Origin: Roseiterribacter gracilis
Lineage (GTDB): Bacteria; Pseudomonadota; Alphaproteobacteria; BOG-932; Roseiterribacteraceae
Assembly: GCA_018332375.1 (NCBI GenBank)
Contig: BOPV01000001.1
Location: 3,038,001 to 3,102,000, forward strand
Direction: 5' to 3'
DNA: 64,000 bases
Part shown: piece after piece, positions 52,788 to 62,471 of the stretch
Layout: every line of letters starts with the position of its first letter
Numbering within the stretch: position 1 is the first letter of the stretch
The notes under the pieces: generated by a model
Database searches by the model: none
What the model was told of the DNA's origin: nothing
The model's input: only the letters and a program-made list of their open reading frames with translations
Made by a program: the position numbers and the translations under genes

Positions 52788-54635
52788 ATGCAGAGCTCGA
52801 CCGCGACGCTGAACCGAGACGGAGTCGCGGTCGAGACGAACGTGCCGATCGCGATGCGCGACGGCACGGTTCTGGTCGCCGACATCTACCGTCCGGACGG
52901 CGTCTCACATCCGCTGCCGGCCTTGTTGCAACGGACGCCGTACGACAGGACCGGTCTTGCCATGGCCGAGATCAGCGTCGTCGATCCGACGCCGCGGCGC
53001 CGATCGGACGTGGCAGCCAAGTTTGCGCGCGAAGGCTATGTCGTCGTGGTGCAGGATTGCCGCGGCCGCTACGGCTCGGACGGCGAATTCAGCAAATACG
53101 TGCACGAAGCCGAAGACGGGCACGACACGATCGAATGGGTCGCGCGCCAGGAATGGTGCGACGGGCGCGTCGGCACGTACGGGCTGTCCTACGAAGCGCA
53201 CGCGCAACTCGCCGCTGCCTGTCTCAATCCGCGCGGCCTCGCCTGTATGGCGCTCGATTCAGGCGGCTTTTGGGACGCGTTCCAGGCCGGCATTCGGCAA
53301 GGCGGATGTCTTGAACTGAAGCAACTGACCTGGGCGATCAAACACGCGCGATTGGCGCCCGAGACGTTGCGTGACCCGGCGCGCCGCGCTGCGTTGGAAG
53401 CGGAACGGATTGAAGACTGGGTGTGGCGCTGGCCGTGGTCGGAAGGCAACTCGCCGCTCGCTGCAGCACCCGAATTCGAAGACTACGTGCTGCAGCAATG
53501 GCGACACGCCGAAGACGGACCGTTCTGGCAGCGTCCGGATTTGTGCGCGCGCCGTTATCTGCACCAGATCGCCGACGTGCCCAGCCTGTTGATCGGCAGC
53601 TGGTACGATCCCTATGCGTCGACGACCTTGGCGACGTTCGATGCATTGGTTGCAACCAAGCAAAGCCAGATGGCGCTGGTGATGGGGCCGTGGACGCACG
53701 GGCGCCGGTCGGAATCCTATGCCGGCGACGTCGAATTCGGCGCCAATGCGACCTTGGACGGATCGGTCGCGCGCGACTACGACGCGCTGCGTCTCGATTG
53801 GTTTGCGCGCTGGCTGAAACCCGACGCGCGCATCGTGCCGGCGCCGAACGTGCGCGTGTTCGTGATGGGCGGTGGCGACGGGCGCGACGACAAGAACGGG
53901 CGCGTCATGCATGGCGGCACCTGGCACGACGCGCAGCAATTTCCGCCGGCACCAGTCACGAAGCTGCCGTTCTATCTGCAGCGCGACGGGACGCTGACCG
54001 AAGATGTGCCGGCCGAAGATCGTGCGTCGCTGGGTTGGACGCACGACCCCGATCATCCGGTGCCGACGATCGGCGGCGCCATGGCGTCGGGCGCGCCGTT
54101 GATGGATGCGGGTGCGTTCGATCAATCGACGCGGCCGGGTCTGTTCGGCGCCACGGCACCGTACGGGCCGCTCGCCGATCGCGATGACGTTCTGTCGTTC
54201 GAAACCGCACCGCTGTCGCAGCCGATGACGATGCTGGGTGCGGCCGAGCTGCGCCTGTTCGTGTCGTCGGATCGGCCCGACACCGATCTCGTCGTGCGCC
54301 TGATCGACGTACATCCCAGCGGCTATGCGATGAATCTCTGCCACGCGGTGCTGCGGCTGCGCTATCGCGACAGTTTCACTGCGCCGTCGCTGCTCGAGCC
54401 GGGCAAGATCTACGAGATTGCGTTGACCAGCTTTCCGACCGCGAACCGGTTCGACGTCGGCCACCGGATCCGCGTTGAAATCGCCAGCAGCTCCTTCCCG
54501 CATTTCGATCCCAATCCGGGCACGGGCGGCGTGCAGGGCATGCCGGACGTTCGGCACGTGGCGCACAACCGTCTCTATCTCGACGCGGCGCACGCGTCGC
54601 ATATGCTGCTACCGATCGCGAGCGAGGACGAATGA
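52788..54635 (+). CDS. CocE/NonD-family alpha/beta hydrolase
   Basis: 615 residues. S134 in TYGLSYEAH is the likely nucleophile, acid in SWYDPY and His in GPWTHG; the C-terminal ~150 residues form the jelly-roll PepX_C domain. Members are X-Pro dipeptidyl-peptidases, cocaine esterases or glutaryl acylases. No signal peptide, so it is cytoplasmic. It follows the receptor by 2 bases and overlaps the carrier by 4, supporting a joint role in using a peptide- or ester-like compound. Confidence 0.9.
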   Translation: MQSSTATLNRDGVAVETNVPIAMRDGTVLVADIYRPDGVSHPLPALLQRTPYDRTGLAMAEISVVDPTPRRRSDVAAKFAREGYVVVVQDCRGRYGSDGEFSKYVHEAEDGHDTIEWVARQEWCDGRVGTYGLSYEAHAQLAAACLNPRGLACMALDSGGFWDAFQAGIRQGGCLELKQLTWAIKHARLAPETLRDPARRAALEAERIEDWVWRWPWSEGNSPLAAAPEFEDYVLQQWRHAEDGPFWQRPDLCARRYLHQIADVPSLLIGSWYDPYASTTLATFDALVATKQSQMALVMGPWTHGRRSESYAGDVEFGANATLDGSVARDYDALRLDWFARWLKPDARIVPAPNVRVFVMGGGDGRDDKNGRVMHGGTWHDAQQFPPAPVTKLPFYLQRDGTLTEDVPAEDRASLGWTHDPDHPVPTIGGAMASGAPLMDAGAFDQSTRPGLFGATAPYGPLADRDDVLSFETAPLSQPMTMLGAAELRLFVSSDRPDTDLVVRLIDVHPSGYAMNLCHAVLRLRYRDSFTAPSLLEPGKIYEIALTSFPTANRFDVGHRIRVEIASSSFPHFDPNPGTGGVQGMPDVRHVAHNRLYLDAAHASHMLLPIASEDE

Positions 54636-56035
54636 ATCACACGGCTGCCCCGTCCGTAGCTGCGGCGCAGCCCAAACGCTGGTCGCTCGACCCCGTGCTG
54701 ATGATGTTCGTCGCGCTGGCGATCGCCGTGGCGCTTACGTGGCTGATTCCCTCGGGCGCCTACGAACGCGACGCCAAGGGGTTGGTGATCCCCCACACGT
54801 TTCATCACATCGACAAGTCGCGTGATCTGGCGGCGATGCTGCCGTCGAAGGCGGCGCAGGATACCGCTCGGCCGGCCAGTCCGATCGCAATCGTCACCGC
54901 AATCCCGGCAGGCATGGCGCGTGCGGCGGCGTTGATCGCGATGCTGTTGTTCCTGGGCGGCATGTTCGGCGTTTTGCGCGCCACGGGCGCGCTCGAAGCG
55001 GCGATCGTTCGCCTGGCGACGTTGACGCGTGGCCGCGCCGGCCTGATCACGCCGTTGCTGATGGTGGCAATCTCCGCCGGCAGCACGTTTCTGGGGCTGG
55101 TGTCGGAATATCTTGTCATCATTCCGATGATGCTCAGCCTGTCGCGCGCGATGGGGCTGCAGCCGCTCTTCGGATTCGCGCTCGTCACCGTCGCGGCCAA
55201 GATCGGCTATCTATGTTCGGTGACCAATCCCGTAGCGCTGCTGGTCGCGCAGCCGATCGTCGGCGTGCCAGTGTTCAGCGGTTTTGCGTTCCGCTTTGCG
55301 CTGTGGGTCGTCTTCCTCTCGATCGGCATCGCGTTCGTGATGCGCCTGGCGCGGCAGCCCGACGAAAGCCGCGCCGCGCACGACGCGCCGAAACTGACGC
55401 CGGCGCAGCGCAACATCATGCTGGTGCTGGCGGCGGGAACAACCGTGCTGGTCTGCGGCTCAGCGCTTCTTCATTGGCACTATGCCGAGTTCTCTGCCGT
55501 CTATATCGGCCTGGCCGCGCTGCTGGCGCTCATTGCACGCATGCGGCCTGCGACCGCGGTGCATCATTTCGTGCACGGCATGCAGTCGATGATGCTGGCC
55601 GGCCTGCTGGTCGGCATGGCGGTCGGCGTAGAGATCGTGCTGCGTGACGGACGCGTGCTCGACTCGCTGATTCACAGCATGGCGGCACAGACCAAAGGCA
55701 TGCCGCCGGTGTTGGTCGGGCACGCATTGATGGGCGTCGAAATCGTGCTGACTTTGCTGATCCCATCGACGTCGGCGAAGGCGGCGCTGTCGATGCCCAT
55801 CCTGGGACCGATTGCGCAGATGGCCGATGTGACGGGCCAGTCGACGGTACTCGCGTTTCTGCTCGGCAACGGGCTGGTCAATACGATCTCACCCACCTCG
55901 GGCATGTTGCTGGCGTTTCTCGCGACCGGCGGAATTTCTTACGGACAGTGGTTTCGCTTCGCGCTGCCGCTGGTCGCGCTGCTGGCGGTTCTGTCGCTGG
56001 GCGTGATGGCGATCGCGGTACTGATTCACTACTGA
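54632..56035 (+). CDS. YfcC/DcuC-type membrane carrier
   Basis: 467 residues, about 12 transmembrane helices. Family blocks: LMMFVALAIAVALTWLIPSGAY at the start, SAGSTFLGLVSEYLVIIPMML, and the twin helical-hairpin motifs VTNPVALLVAQPIVGVPVFSG and LIPSTSAKAALSMPILGPIAQ. YfcC proteins are basic-amino-acid or peptide-like carriers of the IT/AIT superfamily. Overlaps the hydrolase stop (ATGA), which suggests uptake of the hydrolase's substrate or export of its product. Confidence 0.88.
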   Translation: MNHTAAPSVAAAQPKRWSLDPVLMMFVALAIAVALTWLIPSGAYERDAKGLVIPHTFHHIDKSRDLAAMLPSKAAQDTARPASPIAIVTAIPAGMARAAALIAMLLFLGGMFGVLRATGALEAAIVRLATLTRGRAGLITPLLMVAISAGSTFLGLVSEYLVIIPMMLSLSRAMGLQPLFGFALVTVAAKIGYLCSVTNPVALLVAQPIVGVPVFSGFAFRFALWVVFLSIGIAFVMRLARQPDESRAAHDAPKLTPAQRNIMLVLAAGTTVLVCGSALLHWHYAEFSAVYIGLAALLALIARMRPATAVHHFVHGMQSMMLAGLLVGMAVGVEIVLRDGRVLDSLIHSMAAQTKGMPPVLVGHALMGVEIVLTLLIPSTSAKAALSMPILGPIAQMADVTGQSTVLAFLLGNGLVNTISPTSGMLLAFLATGGISYGQWFRFALPLVALLAVLSLGVMAIAVLIHY

Positions 56036-56036
56036 C

Positions 56037-57125
56037 ATGCGCCGCCGCGATCTTCTTGCCGCCGCCGCCGCGCTGGCCTTTGTGCCGGCGGCCAAGAAAC
56101 CGCGCAGCTTTCGCGTTCACGCGTTGGGCCAGGCGCTGATCCAACACGAACAAGCGGACTATCCCGGTTTTTCTGCGTTGGCGCAGCGTCTGCGCGGCGC
56201 CGACGTTGTGTTCAGCGAGTTGGAAACCGTGATTGAAGGCGCCGGCACCGAAGGGCCGACGCGCGATCTCGAAACCTTGCACGTTGCACCCGCAGGCGTG
56301 CTGCGCACCTTGCGCGCGCTATCGGTCAATTTGCTGGCCGTGTCGAGCAACCACGCTTTCGATCTCGGTACCGGCGGCATCAACAGCACGCTCGCGGCGC
56401 TGCGTGCGGCCAAGTTCGCGCATGCCGGCACCGGGCGCGATCTCGCCGCGGCCGGCGCGCCGGCGTTTCTCGACGTGCCTGCAGGACGCGTCGCGCTGGT
56501 ATCGATGGCGACGGGAAAGATTCGCGCTGGCGGCGCTGCGGCCAAGGATCATCCAGGCGTCAACGAGCTGCGCCAACAAGGTGGCGTCGTCGATGCCGAG
56601 GATGCGGCGCGCATTCTGGCGTCGATCGATCGCGCCGCGCGCGGGTCCGACCTCGTCATCGCCTATCACCACAATCACGATTGGAACGAAGCCGATCCCG
56701 CGCTGCCGCCGCGCTGGCTGGAAGAGTGGGCACGGCGTTGCGTCGATCGTGGCGCGCATCTGTTCGTCGGGCACGGTTTTCCGTCGCTGGCCGGCGTCGA
56801 ACTGCGCAATGGCCGCGCCATTCTCTACGATCTTGCCAGCCTGTTTTTTCAGACGCGCACCAGGCCGGGTCGCTATCCCGAAGCGGCATGGGACAGCGTC
56901 ATCGCCGACCTTCGATTCGAAGGCGGCCGGATCAGCGCGTTGGAGCTTGTGCCGCTGACGCTCAACGAACGCGGCAATGGTGTGGATCCATTTGCAACGC
57001 GTGGTCGTCCGCAGATCGCGTCCGGCAACGATGCGACGCGGATCTTCGACCGTCTTGCATCGGCATCGTCCTCGTACGGGACGCGCTTCGAACGACGCGG
57101 CGACACGCTCCGTCTTCTCCTCTAG
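56037..57125 (+). CDS. CapA-family metallophosphoesterase-like protein
   Basis: 362 residues. The sequence ADVVFSELETVIEG, LAVSSNHAFDLGTGGI, AYHHNHDW and VGHGFPSLAGVELRNG follows the CapA/PGA_cap calcineurin-like pattern. In Bacillus CapA takes part in poly-gamma-glutamate synthesis, but related proteins occur in many contexts and their roles are unknown. The N-terminus MRRRDLLAAAAALAFV is Tat/Sec-like, so it is likely exported. One base separates it from the carrier stop. Confidence 0.85.
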   Translation: MRRRDLLAAAAALAFVPAAKKPRSFRVHALGQALIQHEQADYPGFSALAQRLRGADVVFSELETVIEGAGTEGPTRDLETLHVAPAGVLRTLRALSVNLLAVSSNHAFDLGTGGINSTLAALRAAKFAHAGTGRDLAAAGAPAFLDVPAGRVALVSMATGKIRAGGAAAKDHPGVNELRQQGGVVDAEDAARILASIDRAARGSDLVIAYHHNHDWNEADPALPPRWLEEWARRCVDRGAHLFVGHGFPSLAGVELRNGRAILYDLASLFFQTRTRPGRYPEAAWDSVIADLRFEGGRISALELVPLTLNERGNGVDPFATRGRPQIASGNDATRIFDRLASASSSYGTRFERRGDTLRLLL

Positions 57126-57129
57126 TTTC

Positions 57130-58041
57130 GTGAGCGTGAAGCTCAATCTCCGCGCGCTCGACGCTTTTCGCCATACGCTGCAAGGCGGCTCGGCAACCGC
57201 CGCGGCGCGCGAATTGGGTATCAGCCAGCCTGCCGTGTCGCGTCTGCTGGCGCGACTCGAACGCGACGTCGGATTCGAATTGTTCTGGCGCGAAAAGGGG
57301 CGGCTGGTCGCGACGCCCGAGGCGCGCATTCTTGCCGACGAAGTCGACCTGGCGCTTGGCCGTCTCGATCGCATTGCGACCTTGGCGCGCAATATCGGCG
57401 ACGGCGCAGTGGGCGAGCTGCGCATCGTGGCGCCGCCGAGTCTGGTCGAAGGACCTTTGGCGCCGATCGTCGCGTCGTTCCTGTCGCAAAATCCGCAGCT
57501 GCGCCTGTCGATCTCGCCGCGCGACGTTGAAACCGCGAACCAGCTGATTGCGACGCGCGCGGTCGATTGCGGCTTTGGCCGGCTTCCGGTCGATCATCCC
57601 GGCGTGCGCGCCGAGCGTCTGACCATCAACGAAACCGTGTGCGTGCTGCCGCCGCGTCATCGCCTCGCCAAGCTCGAGACGATCGGTGCAACCGACCTGC
57701 GCGACGAGAATTTGATTCTGCTGGGACAGGGGCGCCGTTCGCGCGCGGCGATTGATGCTGCATTCGATCGCGCCGGCGTTGCGCCGCGCGTGCGCTTGGA
57801 AACGCAGACGATCGGATCGGCTTGCGCGTTTGTTGCCAACGGCGTCGGCATTGCGATTTTGAACGAGCTGATGGCGCGCACCTATTTGCGCGGCGGGATG
57901 CAGCTGCGCCCGTTCCGTCCGCGCTTGCAGCACATCTATGGATTTCTGACTGCGGCGGATGCGCCGCAGGCGAAAGTCACGCAGGCGTTCCTTGCGCACT
58001 GCGCTGCGTCCTTTCGCAAACTTGGAAATGCTGCCGAATAG
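57130..58041 (+). CDS. LysR-type transcriptional regulator
   Basis: 303 residues. N-terminal winged HTH (LDAFRHTLQGGSATAAARELGISQPAVSRLLARLERDVGFELF) and a periplasmic-binding-like effector domain (about 92-295, ELRIVAPPSLVEGPLAPIVASF). GTG start (57130 or 57136) 4 bases after the CapA stop. Being the last gene of the receptor-to-CapA unit, it probably activates that unit in response to its substrate. The inverted repeats near 49883-49915 are candidate targets. Confidence 0.92.
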   Translation: MSVKLNLRALDAFRHTLQGGSATAAARELGISQPAVSRLLARLERDVGFELFWREKGRLVATPEARILADEVDLALGRLDRIATLARNIGDGAVGELRIVAPPSLVEGPLAPIVASFLSQNPQLRLSISPRDVETANQLIATRAVDCGFGRLPVDHPGVRAERLTINETVCVLPPRHRLAKLETIGATDLRDENLILLGQGRRSRAAIDAAFDRAGVAPRVRLETQTIGSACAFVANGVGIAILNELMARTYLRGGMQLRPFRPRLQHIYGFLTAADAPQAKVTQAFLAHCAASFRKLGNAAE

Positions 58042-58150
58042 GCGACTGCATATTCTGTGTGCAGCGCACAAGTTGTCGCGCCAGAATCAACAGGGGCTTG
58101 AAATTCTTAATGCTGCGATGCAATATGAGTCGCCAGCAGGAGGAAGAATC

Positions 58151-58579
58151 ATGTGGCCCTATACGACGCAGGAGGCGGAGTTTCTTCGCACCGTGCCGGG
58201 TCCTGCCGGTGAGCTCGCAGTGCGTGTTCTGGCGATGCCCGCCGACACGAATCCGCACGGCAACATCTTTGGCGGCTGGATCATGTCGTTGATGGACTCA
58301 GCCGGTGCGATCAGCGCCGGTCGCCGCGCCGGACATCGCGTCGTCACCGTGGCGGTGACCGACATGACGTTTCTGGCGCCGGTGAAAGTCGGCGACGTCG
58401 TGTGCTGCTACACCGACATTACGCGCGTCGGAAACACGTCGCTGTCGCTGCATATCGAAACCTGGGCGCTGCGCGGCGGCAACCACGACCGGTTCAAAGT
58501 GACCTCGGCCGAATTCACCTTCGTTGCCGTCGATGCCGACGGCAATCCGACCATCATCGACGCGGTGGCACGCGCATGA
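58151..58579 (+). CDS. Hotdog-fold acyl-CoA thioesterase (YciA-like)
   Basis: 142 residues from ATG 58151, with AGGAGG seven bases upstream. Core motif NPHGNIFGGWIMSLMD (34-49), where N34, H36 and D49 form the active site; then VTVAVTDMTFLAPVKVGDVVCCYTD and VTSAEFTFVAVD. Hydrolyses acyl-CoA to acid and CoA. A longer in-frame start is possible (ATG at 58118) but has no better site. Convergent with the large hydrolase gene. Confidence 0.92.
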   Translation: MWPYTTQEAEFLRTVPGPAGELAVRVLAMPADTNPHGNIFGGWIMSLMDSAGAISAGRRAGHRVVTVAVTDMTFLAPVKVGDVVCCYTDITRVGNTSLSLHIETWALRGGNHDRFKVTSAEFTFVAVDADGNPTIIDAVARA

Positions 58580-58617
58580 GCTTACGCCGGGTCAAACAAC
58601 CCGCGCGCGTAGGCGCG

Positions 58618-60603
58618 CTAGCTTTCATCAAAAAGATAGCCGCAGCCGCGGTCCTTGGGATCGTGCGCGCGCACGCGGTCGTAGAAGCGCCCGGCGCGCG
58701 CGACTAGCACGTCCACGTCGGACGCCAGCAGAAAGCCCTGCGCGACATTGCGCTCGGCTGCGACGCGCACCGCGCGCTCATACGACTCTCGATTGTTCCA
58801 CCGCGCCGCCAGGGACGGGCGCGCGTCGTTGCTTGCGCGTCGTTCGGCTTCGCTGCGCGCGAAGGGCAGGAACGATCCGTCGAACCGTCCGGTCGATCCC
58901 GCAAAGCCCACGGTTTCGGTGCGTGTGTTCCAGCCGGTGCGCGTGCCAAGCGGCGCCAGCAGCTCGGCCGGAAGAATGCCGCCGCGATCATTGCCGTCGC
59001 GATCGGGCGCGGGCACCAACGTCGTGTAGCTGCCGGTGACGGTCGGCGGCACGGTGTCCAGCGCGAGTCGCGGCGGCACCAGATTGCTCACCGGCAAAGC
59101 GACGCCCGCAATGTGCGGGAAGGCGCGTTTGTAGGCGTCGACCGTCACCAAGGTTCCGTCAGCGATGCGTGGATGCCGGCTCGGTGGCGGCGCTTTGTCG
59201 GCGCGCACCCAATCTTCCAATGCGCTAAGCAAACTGCGCATCACCGGCTGGAATTGCAGCGGGTCGACGCAGTTGGCGAAGTTGCCGCGCGCCTTATCGC
59301 GGCCGGGATAATGCTGCGCGCCCAGCAGCGCATAGATGCGCACATTGTCGGGCTCGGGCAGATCGAACCGTCCCAGCGGATCGGTATGCAGCAGCGACGC
59401 AGCGCGATTCCAATATTCGCTCGCATTGTTCACCCACATCAGTTTGGGCGACAGACTCTTGGCGCGCATCGCGTCGAGCAGCGACCCGGTTTCGCCGGTC
59501 GTGGAATCGACCGTGCTTGCCGGCGACATCGGAAAAGATTCGGTTGGATAGGCGTGATCTTCCAGCATTGAGAAATGCCGGCTGGTCATCGCGAAACGGT
59601 GATCGAAACTGCCTTTGCCTGCACCCGATACATGGATCAATGCGCCGTCGAACGCGGCGCGCCCGCGTTCATCGATTGCAAGCGCGGTCGCCAGCATCGT
59701 GTTCAACACGCGACCCGATTGCGAAATACCGAAGGCCAGCACGCGCTGCGCCGGTGCGGCGCCTTCGATCCCGTTGTCGCGTGCATAGGCTAGCAGATCG
59801 CGAATGCCGGCCAGGCCCAACCCGACCAGATGCGGATCGCGCGCGGTGTAAATCAACTCGTAGATCTTGCCGGGTTTGAACCCGCCTTGCAGACGCAGCT
59901 TACCTGGCTTGTCGGCAACGACGTCGGTGGCAAACGACCAGCGCGCCGCGTCGATTACGCTGCGCGCGCCGTCCGGCGTAGTCCGTTCGGTCAACACCGC
60001 GTCGGGCCTGTCGGCACGTGGATAGGCGGTGCCGCGCATGCCGGTGAAGACTGCGTCGTCGCTCGGCGCGTCGACGATGATTTCATAGGCGACGCGTCCG
60101 GTGATCGGCGCACCGCGATCGGTTGCGATTGGCAATTGCGCGAGCAATGCGTTGGGGCTGCGTTCGACGTCTGTCGCCCAACCCGACCACAGCAACGTCA
60201 TGCCACGCTGCATCAGAAAGCCGGTGCCGGGATCGTCGGCGTTCTTTGCTTCGGCGAAACGCTGCAGCGCGCCCATGCCGCCGCGATTGTTGACCTCGTA
60301 CAGAAACGTGCCGCTCGCCTTGGCCGGATCGGCCGGGCGCAAGATTGCGAGGTCGGCGGAAAACCGCACCAGCCCGCGCGCATCGGTCGGCGCCAGATCG
60401 ATATCGGCGACCGCGCGGTTGGCCGGATCTTTGGGATCGATCGCGAACCAGATGCGGCCGCGCAGTTTTTCGTACGCGCCAACCTCGCCAAACGTGGCGC
60501 CGTCGGCAAACTTGGTGCGCGACAGGATCTCGATGCGATCGACGGCGGCATGTGCAGCGCCGGTGATCAACAGCAGGCACGCGGCCGCTACGGTACGAAA
60601 CAT
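58618..60603 (-). CDS. Secreted alpha/beta hydrolase (Abhydrolase_10-like)
   Basis: 661 residues from ATG 60603; a start at 60621 (MTLRC) adds six residues. Signal peptide MFRTVAAACLLLITGAAHAA. Two-part layout: beta-rich N-terminal 250 residues (VDRIEILSRTKFADGATFG), then an alpha/beta hydrolase with likely nucleophile in LAFGISQSGRVLNTM, and late His in FPHIAGV. The family is a large group of uncharacterised esterases, often near aromatic or sugar-acid use genes. Transcribed leftwards with the GntR regulator, 41 bases apart. Confidence 0.82.
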   Translation of the reverse strand: MFRTVAAACLLLITGAAHAAVDRIEILSRTKFADGATFGEVGAYEKLRGRIWFAIDPKDPANRAVADIDLAPTDARGLVRFSADLAILRPADPAKASGTFLYEVNNRGGMGALQRFAEAKNADDPGTGFLMQRGMTLLWSGWATDVERSPNALLAQLPIATDRGAPITGRVAYEIIVDAPSDDAVFTGMRGTAYPRADRPDAVLTERTTPDGARSVIDAARWSFATDVVADKPGKLRLQGGFKPGKIYELIYTARDPHLVGLGLAGIRDLLAYARDNGIEGAAPAQRVLAFGISQSGRVLNTMLATALAIDERGRAAFDGALIHVSGAGKGSFDHRFAMTSRHFSMLEDHAYPTESFPMSPASTVDSTTGETGSLLDAMRAKSLSPKLMWVNNASEYWNRAASLLHTDPLGRFDLPEPDNVRIYALLGAQHYPGRDKARGNFANCVDPLQFQPVMRSLLSALEDWVRADKAPPPSRHPRIADGTLVTVDAYKRAFPHIAGVALPVSNLVPPRLALDTVPPTVTGSYTTLVPAPDRDGNDRGGILPAELLAPLGTRTGWNTRTETVGFAGSTGRFDGSFLPFARSEAERRASNDARPSLAARWNNRESYERAVRVAAERNVAQGFLLASDVDVLVARAGRFYDRVRAHDPKDRGCGYLFDES

Positions 60604-60644
60604 GCGGCAGCGTAGGGTCATGCTGCGCGCGGCCGCAACGAGTT

Positions 60645-61337
60645 TTACGATTCGCGCACGTAATCCGGATGACGTTTGGCGATTGCCGCGACTTGCGTCA
60701 GCGTCCCCGACAAATGTTCGTGCACCGCACGCTGCGCTGCAGCGGCGTTGCGCGCTTCCAGCGCTTCGAGAATACGGCCGTGATCGCGCAGGATCGCCTT
60801 GGCCTTGCCCGCGATCGGCAAATGCAGCGCACGCAACCGGTCGATATGGCCGGACCGGCTGCGCACCAGCGCCCACAAATCAGGGACGCCCGCCGCTTCG
60901 TACATCGCCTGGTGAAAGCGCATATCCAGCCGCTTGAACGCAGCCAGATCGTTCAATGCCGCGCGATGCTGGGTCAGGATCGTATGGAGCTGTCCGAATG
61001 TCTCCTCGTCTGCAACCCGGACCAGCGTGGTCACGACTTCCAATTCGATCGAGCGCCGCAGGAATTGGGTTTGCGCTGCATGGGCTAGATCGATCCGGCT
61101 GACCACAGTCGCATGCTGCGGAAAGATTTCGACCAGCCCTTCGTCGGCCAGACGCTGCAGTGCATCACGGATCGGCGTCACGCTGGTGCCGAACTCGTCC
61201 ATCAGCTCGACGCGCGACAGCGGCATGCCGGGCAAAAGATCGAGCGCAATGATGCGTTCGCGCAGCCGCTCAAATAGCTGCGGCGCGGCACGAAGATGCC
61301 GGTTCAACGGTTCGGTGCGGACGCGAAGCTGCGCCAT
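60645..61337 (-). CDS. GntR-family (FadR/FCD) transcriptional regulator
   Basis: 230 residues. N-terminal winged HTH (LRERIIALDLLPGMPLSRVELMDEFGTSVTPIRDALQRLADEGLVE) and C-terminal all-helical FCD domain (about 90-220) with metal-binding candidates D/H in RLDMRFHQAMYEAAG and HGRILEALEARN. It binds a small acid effector. Divergent from the solute-binding protein; the symmetric CTAATGCATTAG in between is a likely operator. Confidence 0.92.
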   Translation of the reverse strand: MAQLRVRTEPLNRHLRAAPQLFERLRERIIALDLLPGMPLSRVELMDEFGTSVTPIRDALQRLADEGLVEIFPQHATVVSRIDLAHAAQTQFLRRSIELEVVTTLVRVADEETFGQLHTILTQHRAALNDLAAFKRLDMRFHQAMYEAAGVPDLWALVRSRSGHIDRLRALHLPIAGKAKAILRDHGRILEALEARNAAAAQRAVHEHLSGTLTQVAAIAKRHPDYVRES

Positions 61338-61373
61338 GACGCCGATTGTAGCGTATGCTTGTGAGGCCGTGCA

Positions 61374-61385
61374 CTAATGCATTAG
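61374..61385. promoter_or_regulatory. Palindromic candidate operator CTAATGCATTAG
   Basis: A perfect 12-base palindrome in the 116-base gap between the divergent GntR regulator and solute-binding protein. Its AT-rich symmetric form in a GC-rich genome, and its place 37 bases from the regulator start, suit a FadR/GntR binding site. Not verified. Confidence 0.55.
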
Positions 61386-61453
61386 CGTTCCAAAAGCGCC
61401 GATCCGGCGCGGAAAACGACCGGGAAATTCCGGCGCATTCTGGGAGGGGCTTC

Positions 61454-62464
61454 ATGATTTCCATCAAACACCCGCAGCTTGCGGCCGGGCTTGTTGGCGC
61501 GTTGCTGCTGCTGTCGCTGCCGGCCTTTGCCGAAACAAAATTGTCAGTCACCCGCCAGCCCGGCATTCCGTATTTGCCGACGCACGTGATCGAAAAAGAA
61601 AAGCTGATCGAGAAGCACGCCAAGCGTCTGGGTGTGAACGATCTGGCTCTGTCGTGGCTGACCTTCTCGGGCGGCAGTGCGGCGACCGATGCGTTGCTGT
61701 CGGGCAATGTCGACGTGTTGAATACCGGCGTCGGTAATCTGCTGCTGCTATGGGATCGCACCAAAGGCGGCGTCAAAGGCATCGTCGCTTGCTCGGCGCA
61801 GCCGATGGTGTTGATGACGCGCGATCCGAACATCAAGTCGCTGAAAGATTACGGCCCGACCGACAAGATCGCGGTGCCGACCGTGAAAGTCTCGACCCAG
61901 GCGATCCTGCTGCAGATCGCGGCGGCCAAACAATTCGGCGCCGATCAATGGGCGAAGCTGGATCCAAACACGGTGCAGCTTGGCCATCCCGACGCCTATA
62001 TCGCGATGACCAATGCCAGCCACGAGGTGAAGTCGCACTTCACGACGCCGCCTTATTCGTATCTCGAACAGAAGAACGTGCCCGGCGCGCGCCCGATTCT
62101 GACCTCGAAAGATGTGATCCCCGAAGGCCTGACGCAGGCGCATTTCTTCACCACGACGAAATACGCCGAAGCGAATCCCAAAGTGATCGAAGCGATCAAG
62201 GCAGCAACCTTGGAAGCGCTGCAGATGATCAAAAGCGATCCCAAGCGCGCGGTCGAAACCTATCGCGAGATTTCGAACGACAAGACGCCGGTCGACGAAT
62301 TGCTCGAACTGTTGAAGCAGCCGGGCATGATGGATTACGACGCGGCGCCGCACGGCACGATGCGCTTTGCCGAACATCTGTTCGCGTCCGGCACCCTCAA
62401 GACCAAACCAGCCAGCTGGAAAGACTATTATCTGCCGGTCGCGCACGATCTGGCAGGTTCGTGA
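61454..62464 (+). CDS. ABC transporter solute-binding protein (NitT/TauT-like)
   Basis: 336 residues. Signal peptide (to LPAFAE, about 26), then a type-2 periplasmic-binding fold of the SsuA/TauA/NMT1 kind: FSGGSAATDALLSGNVDVLNTGVGNLL, CSAQPMVLMTRDPNIKSLKDY, VIPEGLTQAHFFTTTKY. Binds a small anionic compound in the periplasm. No permease or ATPase gene is next to it in the window; the dehydratase follows after 7 bases. GGGAGGGG lies upstream of the ATG. Confidence 0.9.
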   Translation: MISIKHPQLAAGLVGALLLLSLPAFAETKLSVTRQPGIPYLPTHVIEKEKLIEKHAKRLGVNDLALSWLTFSGGSAATDALLSGNVDVLNTGVGNLLLLWDRTKGGVKGIVACSAQPMVLMTRDPNIKSLKDYGPTDKIAVPTVKVSTQAILLQIAAAKQFGADQWAKLDPNTVQLGHPDAYIAMTNASHEVKSHFTTPPYSYLEQKNVPGARPILTSKDVIPEGLTQAHFFTTTKYAEANPKVIEAIKAATLEALQMIKSDPKRAVETYREISNDKTPVDELLELLKQPGMMDYDAAPHGTMRFAEHLFASGTLKTKPASWKDYYLPVAHDLAGS

Positions 62465-62471
62465 AAACGGT

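Noticed and set aside
58618..60876. Longer start for the secreted hydrolase at 60876
   Set aside because: The extra residues run into the GntR gene and would hide a clear signal peptide beginning at 60603.
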